A stretch of 7,381 nucleotides of DNA from Betaproteobacteria bacterium (lineage in GTDB: Bacteria; Pseudomonadota; Gammaproteobacteria; Tethybacterales; Tethybacteraceae): assembly GCA_026710225.1 (NCBI GenBank), contig JAPORI010000170.1, forward strand, positions 1 through 7,381, written 5' to 3'. Numbering within the stretch: position 1 is the stretch's first letter; each line of letters begins with the position of its first letter. Below are positions 6,501 through 7,381 of the stretch, one piece after another. Made by a program: the position numbers and the translations under genes. The notes under the pieces are model-generated. The model did not search any database. It saw nothing but the letters and a program-made list of their open reading frames with translations, and was not told the DNA's origin.

Positions 6501-7381
6501 AACAACTTCGACCCTGTCGATCGGGGCCGAATCGGAATTGACTATAGCAAGGGTGATACGGCAATAGAAATGACGGTAAGCAGCGATGTTCTGCACGCCA
6601 CTCACGCCACCGTTACCATCGGCGACCTGCAACCACATACATCATACAGTTTTTTGATAAAATGGTATTCGGCTGACGGCTGGCACCAAGCAAGTTCTGG
6701 CAATCACGATTTGGAACAGTGGACCGTGAGAACTTCGACCACCGGGATGCCGGCGCTGGTAGCCGGGTCGCTGGCGGCGACCATCAACGAGAACTCCGGC
6801 ACAGTGCGCAGCACGGTTGGCACCGTGATTGGCACTGTCGCTGCGACCCCCGAGACCGACGGCCGGCCGATGGTCTATCGCATTGTGCCTGGCAGCGATT
6901 CTGCCGATTTCGGAATCAATGCCAACAGCGGCGTGATCAGTCTGGCCGCCGCGCACAACTTCAACTACGAGGACAAGGACCTCTATACGCTGATCGTGCG
7001 CGCCGACGAGCAGCCGGGCGGCTTTGACCAGGGGTCATTCGTGCTCAGCCTGAGCAATGTCAATGATCCGCCGGCCTTCGCCGATCCGTTTCCGTTTGCG
7101 ATCAGACGGGCCAACGGCGTGCGCGGCGATGACTTCATCTTCCCGGCCGCGGTCGACCCGGACGCCGGTGATTCGCTCACCTATGGTGCGGTGCGGATAA
7201 ATTCAACCGATAATCTGGCTGCCGCCGGCGTGTCGTTTGCCACATCCAGCCGCGAATTCACCATTGCCCCGTCTTCGGATGTGGCAACTGTTACGATCAG
7301 GGTGACCGCCACCGATGGCGACAACCGCGCTGACAATCAGGAGTTCGAACTGCATATAGTCGATGCCGGGATAGATGTTGT
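426..7381 (+). CDS. Giant secreted multi-domain cadherin / Ig-like repeat protein, 3' end outside window
   Basis: The frame is open without a stop from 342 to the window edge, at least 2318 codons from ATG 426. A signal peptide is followed by repeated beta-sandwich modules: three Ig-like/cysteine-pair/cadherin super-repeats (residues about 56-1314), a CADG domain, an FTDSDWNTAQ module, cadherins near 1526-1631, 1850-1992 and 2108-2212, and fibronectin-III-like modules near 1634-1746, 1747-1849 and 1993-2107. Cadherin hallmarks are visible, such as DYE/NYE before the last strands and NVDEPPAF or NVNDPPAF linkers. No enzymatic motif is seen. From family knowledge, such proteins act outside the cell in calcium-dependent adhesion or as matrix components; the specific role is inference. 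I chose 426 because the signal peptide then has normal length. In-frame ATGs at 366 and 390 would add 20 or 12 residues, and none has a good Shine-Dalgarno. The anchor or secretion domain is not in view. Confidence 0.93.
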   Translation, partial: MMSRPRRTVAAALVWAGLVSVPALASAMSPADRFAQPEPPPAAATAPLYLAQQSRTEFGTAIPDMPVLSGVVRKITIGVATPGVGGAAVTYSAVNPPDWLDASEIANRVLEINPTSGDLGVYTITIDAGDGTTTDREEFKLHVIRPAGFRPAFNRVNPDDRFPSLGWRLGNRNPRLEVFAEFCGRTDIPRPDLLISRLRIEHALHGRLATRDARRCATAQRFSLPFGNQGTSNASIWHQLIDRGGRKVHRVFFPKVASPGTYTMTIGFGLFSRTSYVAGSDSYTEEQFDRLEVSAVYNLINVNVTIAEIGPAPIGHPLATITFADNIASATWDVNALNSARSSPLLRVQPVGGVQNQAVIELAEPFRLDYELLENPRILTVIVDSYSPNTATPLVQNWAQLVLEVADVDETAGNQPPEFVSSSLSNTISEYHEKSIKTPPGTVVGTLAATDPNSSDNLFYRIVGSNIDGNLTLGLDAATGVLTLAQGTLFDIEGKASYTIRVEVLDSRGGSASADFVLNIEDRALKMSIHRGLYDTLAFLGSSHKITVAAETTTANATISYALINDPPAWLSAAESADAYVITFEPRAESQVGNHMVTVSISDGSANLEREFRIQVIRPMSLIDNMDGWLAIDVLADFCKENLTPLYSSAKYSLNGRGHSGIVPSWASSNGCIDPTTTTLPIGKNGAAITLHQKIVPDRPRSGHRLRSEFSGLLTQPGTYRLTVEYSNRNSVRNSRIIYPQINDTIKVPFIYEFAKVTVTTDEVAGNNSAAGITLATISVSHLFQNQSTWRALPGTPAPLDVILLDGGQSAEVRIGSGSTVAVDFESSPVFITATIEAFTVGRRPPGAPQHQHALIELVVNLRDVDDTANSNPVFVAGSLLATISESRGRVPLAAGLVVATVAATDDDLGDSVTYSIEDAYDGSLFAIGASNGQVSLAAARHFDYESRDRYTLQVRATDRNEGSAIGLLVLSIADALDFSAPAADVPLVLNQVRRVTIAAAAGSGSFTYSAQAPSWIDTSDIANRVLVINPTADSQLGVHTVTVAVAAAGARYEEQFMVAVIRPPRQVAGPAGWWRPADLRVTLDIATDFCAVAASGAIARMIAKTTVSANPVISDSFAPEVCGRSFTTTNNLNIEHQFSNNRYRRVISVHQLPGIDPGPNRSAAGGIIYSSPAIGGAHLIDQEYAWQDSFGAVFATLKLAQLQYYLADVAISAPEGDVPAGSKLAEIWMPTGESSESVVWQVLGAPQVSITVAELGDNRGGSNAVVELAEAVTLDFETAQNFLAATIQAYLPDDAGVYRYGQFRLAGAARNVDEPPAFAAPLADQQVAGSSGGTFSLAAATDPEGEQTVVHSLANPQALPSGVTFDADSRTFTIASGTRPGAYRLIIRTSESGGAALTGEHEFVLYITGSIDADASALDTLDVQNPRSALPVQLTTQPTVGGRVTLTITSVSDSLLAVQPATMIFTDSDWNTAQSLTLSLTTAGKRRKAAANLAVGVSVFAPATAAANYRNVAAATVLAAVDVGNADPVFASSVGRIFKDENVGASKYPVGELFGAPIVAADPDNSSGLIYSINPASELFAIDEDSGQLRLKTATNFITRADAYRVTVEVHDNEPAAIRGRATLEALVFIRSAPQIPGPYSNYDLQASKYGKGQLRVTWNNDEHQAQFPRDRFSLAGKRMLFAYQGQGAPAVTVELALDATVHLLAGLDDGADYTVSLAWPGQLLEPFFRYGWSERHVVTAPDLSALDPPGPYSSYDLQAAQYGRGKLLVTWNNDEYRAEFADYAGDMLFSYESSDDPAVVVRLAMDTTVHLIAGLTAGNSYTLSLAWPNLDGHGWSSQHVFTAANVNNPPVWHLTGRGAGTVVENFGRNAVAKPVNLGGGSFRQTVVSCQQEDGEQLRLCQTSSGNQALRVFDLDEDPITYALVGESEHFQIDANSGDLSTKPINFNYEQEALSRPGMKLTYTVTIQASDNFTPPGVGRLTATVELVNNNRGEIPDRYVNHRFAAADTNQSEVILTWSNLEYHNNFDPVDRGRIGIDYSKGDTAIEMTVSSDVLHATHATVTIGDLQPHTSYSFLIKWYSADGWHQASSGNHDLEQWTVRTSTTGMPALVAGSLAATINENSGTVRSTVGTVIGTVAATPETDGRPMVYRIVPGSDSADFGINANSGVISLAAAHNFNYEDKDLYTLIVRADEQPGGFDQGSFVLSLSNVNDPPAFADPFPFAIRRANGVRGDDFIFPAAVDPDAGDSLTYGAVRINSTDNLAAAGVSFATSSREFTIAPSSDVATVTIRVTATDGDNRADNQEFELHIVDAGIDV
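591..1994 (+). repeat. Super-repeat unit 1: Ig-like, cysteine-pair module, degenerate cadherin, cadherin
   Basis: This unit spans residues about 56-523. First comes an Ig/CADG-like domain (591-863) with the core DWLDASEIANRVLEINPTSG and a closing HVIRP. Next is an unrecognised module (864-1320) with EFC at 966-974 and a second Cys codon at 1071, ending in GTYTMTIGF. Then comes a degenerate cadherin (about 1321-1664) with VTIAE, VIELAE, LDYE and a VDE linker. Last is a cadherin (1665-1994) starting NQPPEF, with AATDPN, GVLTLAQG and FDIEG before YTIRVEVLDSRGG. Boundaries are by eye, from comparison with units 2 and 3. Confidence 0.75.
1995..3350 (+). repeat. Super-repeat unit 2: Ig-like, cysteine-pair module, degenerate cadherin, cadherin
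   Basis: This unit spans residues about 524-975 in the same order as unit 1. The Ig-like domain (1995-2282) carries PPAWLSAAE and closes with QVIRP. The cysteine module (2283-2690) has DFC with its Cys codon at 2340 and a second at 2439, then QPGTYRLTVEY. The degenerate cadherin (about 2691-3038) carries VTVTTDE, VDFE and a DVDD linker. The cadherin (3039-3350) starts NPVFVAGSLLATISES and has AATDDDLGDSVTYSI, FDYESRD and VRATDRNEG, close to the classical calcium-binding positions of the family. The cysteine module uses more rare codons (TTA, TCA, ATA) than its neighbours. Confidence 0.78.
3351..4367 (+). repeat. Super-repeat unit 3: Ig-like, cysteine-pair module, degenerate cadherin; final cadherin replaced
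   Basis: This unit spans residues about 976-1314. The Ig-like domain (3351-3617) carries SWIDTSDIANRVLVINPT, very close to unit 1, and closes with AVIRP. The cysteine module (3618-4043) has DFC with its Cys codon at 3696 and a second at 3792. The degenerate cadherin (4044-4367) carries VAISAPEGD, VVELAEAVTLDFE and an NVDEPPAF linker. Units 1 and 2 then have a cadherin, whereas here a CADG-type domain follows. DNA at 3489-3507 is identical over 19 bases to 738-756 in unit 1. Confidence 0.75.
4368..4655 (+). other. Dystroglycan-type cadherin-like (CADG) domain
   Basis: Residues about 1315-1410 follow the CADG plan: PPAF, then PLADQQVAGSSGGTFSLA, a TDPEGEQ stretch, then LPSGVTFDADSRTFTIASG and GAYRLIIRTSESGGA, closing with a hydrophobic strand FVLYITG. 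In the family these domains are beta-sandwiches, commonly found in bacterial surface proteins between cadherin repeats. It takes the place of the cadherin that ends units 1 and 2. Confidence 0.8.
4656..5000 (+). other. Beta-rich module with FTDSDWNTAQ motif
   Basis: Residues about 1411-1525 form a Thr/Ser/Val/Ala-rich stretch with alternating hydrophobic residues. It contains GGRVTLTITSVSDSLLAVQP, then FTDSDWNTAQ (4821-4850) and SLTLSLTT. The pattern of aromatic-Thr, then W-N-x-x-Q, then a Thr-rich strand recurs in large bacterial cell-surface proteins next to cadherin or Calx-beta-type repeats. I cannot name the family with certainty. It contains no cysteine. Confidence 0.55.
5001..5324 (+). 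other. Cadherin repeat with degenerate calcium sites
   Basis: Residues about 1526-1633 begin NADPVFASSVGRIFKDENVG, continue with AADPDNSSGLIYSI and LFAIDEDSGQLRLKTATNF, and end in YRVTVEVHDNEP and a hydrophobic strand. The AxDPD, YSI, FAID and SGQL positions match cadherin repeats. The usual LDxE position reads ITRAD, so full calcium coordination is doubtful here. Confidence 0.75.
5325..5663 (+). repeat. Fibronectin-III-like module, copy 1
   Basis: Residues about 1634-1746 begin with GPYSNYDLQASKYGKGQLR and VTWNNDE, and end with HLLAGLDDGADYTVSLAWPG and a YGWSERHVVTA strand. The Leu-x-x-Thr-Trp start and the GLxxGxxYTxxLAW core match the fibronectin type III plan (W in strand B, Y in strand F). 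It repeats as copy 2 exactly 339 nt downstream. Confidence 0.7.
5664..5972 (+). repeat. Fibronectin-III-like module, copy 2
   Basis: Residues about 1747-1849 repeat copy 1: GPYSSYDLQAAQYGRGKLL, VTWNNDE, then HLIAGLTAGNSYTLSLAWPN and HGWSSQHVFTA. By hand count the DNA of the first 78 bases (5341-5418 against 5680-5757) differs at 13 positions, about 83% identity. The spacing is a multiple of three, so the duplication keeps the frame. The following NNPPVW joins it to a cadherin repeat. Confidence 0.72.
5973..6401 (+). other. Cadherin repeat with a cysteine-containing insertion
   Basis: Residues about 1850-1992 start NPPVWHLTG and VVENFG, and end as a cadherin: DLDEDPITYALVGESEHFQI, DANSGDLST, FNYEQEA, YTVTIQASDNFTPPG. 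Between VVENFG and DLDEDP lies extra sequence (about 6030-6165) with Cys codons at 6096 and 6129, only eleven residues apart. This makes the repeat about 140 residues rather than the usual 100-110. The insertion is visibly lower in GC and uses rare codons. A disulfide-closed loop is a reasonable inference. Confidence 0.7.
6402..6746 (+). other. Fibronectin-III-like module, diverged copy 3
   Basis: Residues about 1993-2107 align with copies 1 and 2 in order: VILTWSNLEYHNNF matches VTWNNDEY, TIGDLQPHTSYSFLIKW matches the GLxxGxxYTxSLAW core, and ADGWHQASS followed by WTVRTS matches the GWSSQHVFTA end. It is much more diverged at DNA level than copies 1 and 2 are from each other, so it is an older duplicate or separate insertion. 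Confidence 0.6.
6747..7061 (+). other. Cadherin repeat, the most canonical in the window
   Basis: Residues about 2108-2212 carry VAGSLAATINENSG, GTVIGTVAATPETDG, YRIVPGS, FGINANSGVISLAAAHNFNYE and LYTLIVRADEQPG, followed by NVNDPPAF. INEN, NYE, the ADE and NVND correspond to the calcium-ligand positions of cadherin repeats. Its core is close to the cadherin of unit 2 (SNGQVSLAAARHFDYESRD), which suggests descent from one duplicated module. Confidence 0.83.
7062..7381 (+). other. CADG-like domain, cut by the window end
   Basis: From residue about 2213, NDPPAFADPFPFAIRRANG is followed by AAVDPDAGDSLTYGAV, VSFATSSREFTIAPSSD, VTIRVTATDGDNRADNQEF and ELHIVDAG. This is the CADG or putative Ig plan again (DPDxGDxLTY, F-x-x-x-S-R-x-F, TDGD, closing strand). 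The domain is nearly complete at 7381; the protein continues. Confidence 0.75.

Noticed and set aside
591..7381. RTX-type secreted toxin or Type I secretion adhesin
   Set aside because: No GGxGxDxLx nonapeptides are present in the visible part, and there is an N-terminal signal peptide, which type I substrates normally lack. The missing C-terminus prevents a final verdict.

Overview
The window is almost entirely the 5' part of one giant plus-strand gene. From an in-frame TAG at 339-341 the frame stays open to the last base at 7381, with no stop and no visible frameshift. The most likely start is the tandem ATG at 426/429. That gives at least 2318 codons, and the C-terminus lies beyond the window. 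The product begins with a clear Sec-type signal peptide. It continues as a chain of Ig-fold-like extracellular modules: cadherin repeats, dystroglycan-type cadherin-like (CADG / putative Ig) domains, fibronectin-III-like modules, and a recurring cysteine-pair module I do not recognise. This is the architecture of a very large secreted or surface-anchored bacterial protein, probably an adhesin or matrix protein. How it is anchored or secreted cannot be told, because the C-terminus is missing.

Organism: a bacterium, because there is an extended -10 promoter, Shine-Dalgarno-like sequences and a bacterial signal peptide. Base composition is roughly 55-60% GC by eye. Multi-cadherin proteins with paired cysteines fit a Gram-negative environmental or host-associated bacterium, but nothing here fixes the phylum.

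Layout. Positions 1-425 are upstream DNA. They hold a possible tail of an upstream reading frame ending at 84, small inverted repeats, a perfect 10-bp dyad at 110-137, an extended -10 promoter at 214-222, and a leader of about 200 nt. The leader carries three Shine-Dalgarno-like sequences that precede short or out-of-frame start codons rather than the giant gene's own start. Positions 426-506 encode the signal peptide and about 507-590 a Pro/Ala-rich spacer. Positions 591-4367 hold three copies of a super-repeat of about 450 residues, ordered Ig-like domain, cysteine-pair module, degenerate cadherin, cadherin; the third copy ends in a CADG domain (4368-4655) instead of a cadherin. Positions 4656-5000 hold a beta-rich module with an FTDSDWNTAQ motif. 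Positions 5001-7381 alternate cadherin and fibronectin-III-like modules and end inside another CADG-like domain.

The window has one gene, so there is no pathway to reconstruct. The interest lies inside the protein: the super-repeat, the unfamiliar cysteine-pair module, the strict pairing of all eight cysteines, a recent-looking duplication of the fibronectin-like module, and the odd leader. I see no RNA gene, insertion sequence, CRISPR array, defence system or intrinsic terminator.
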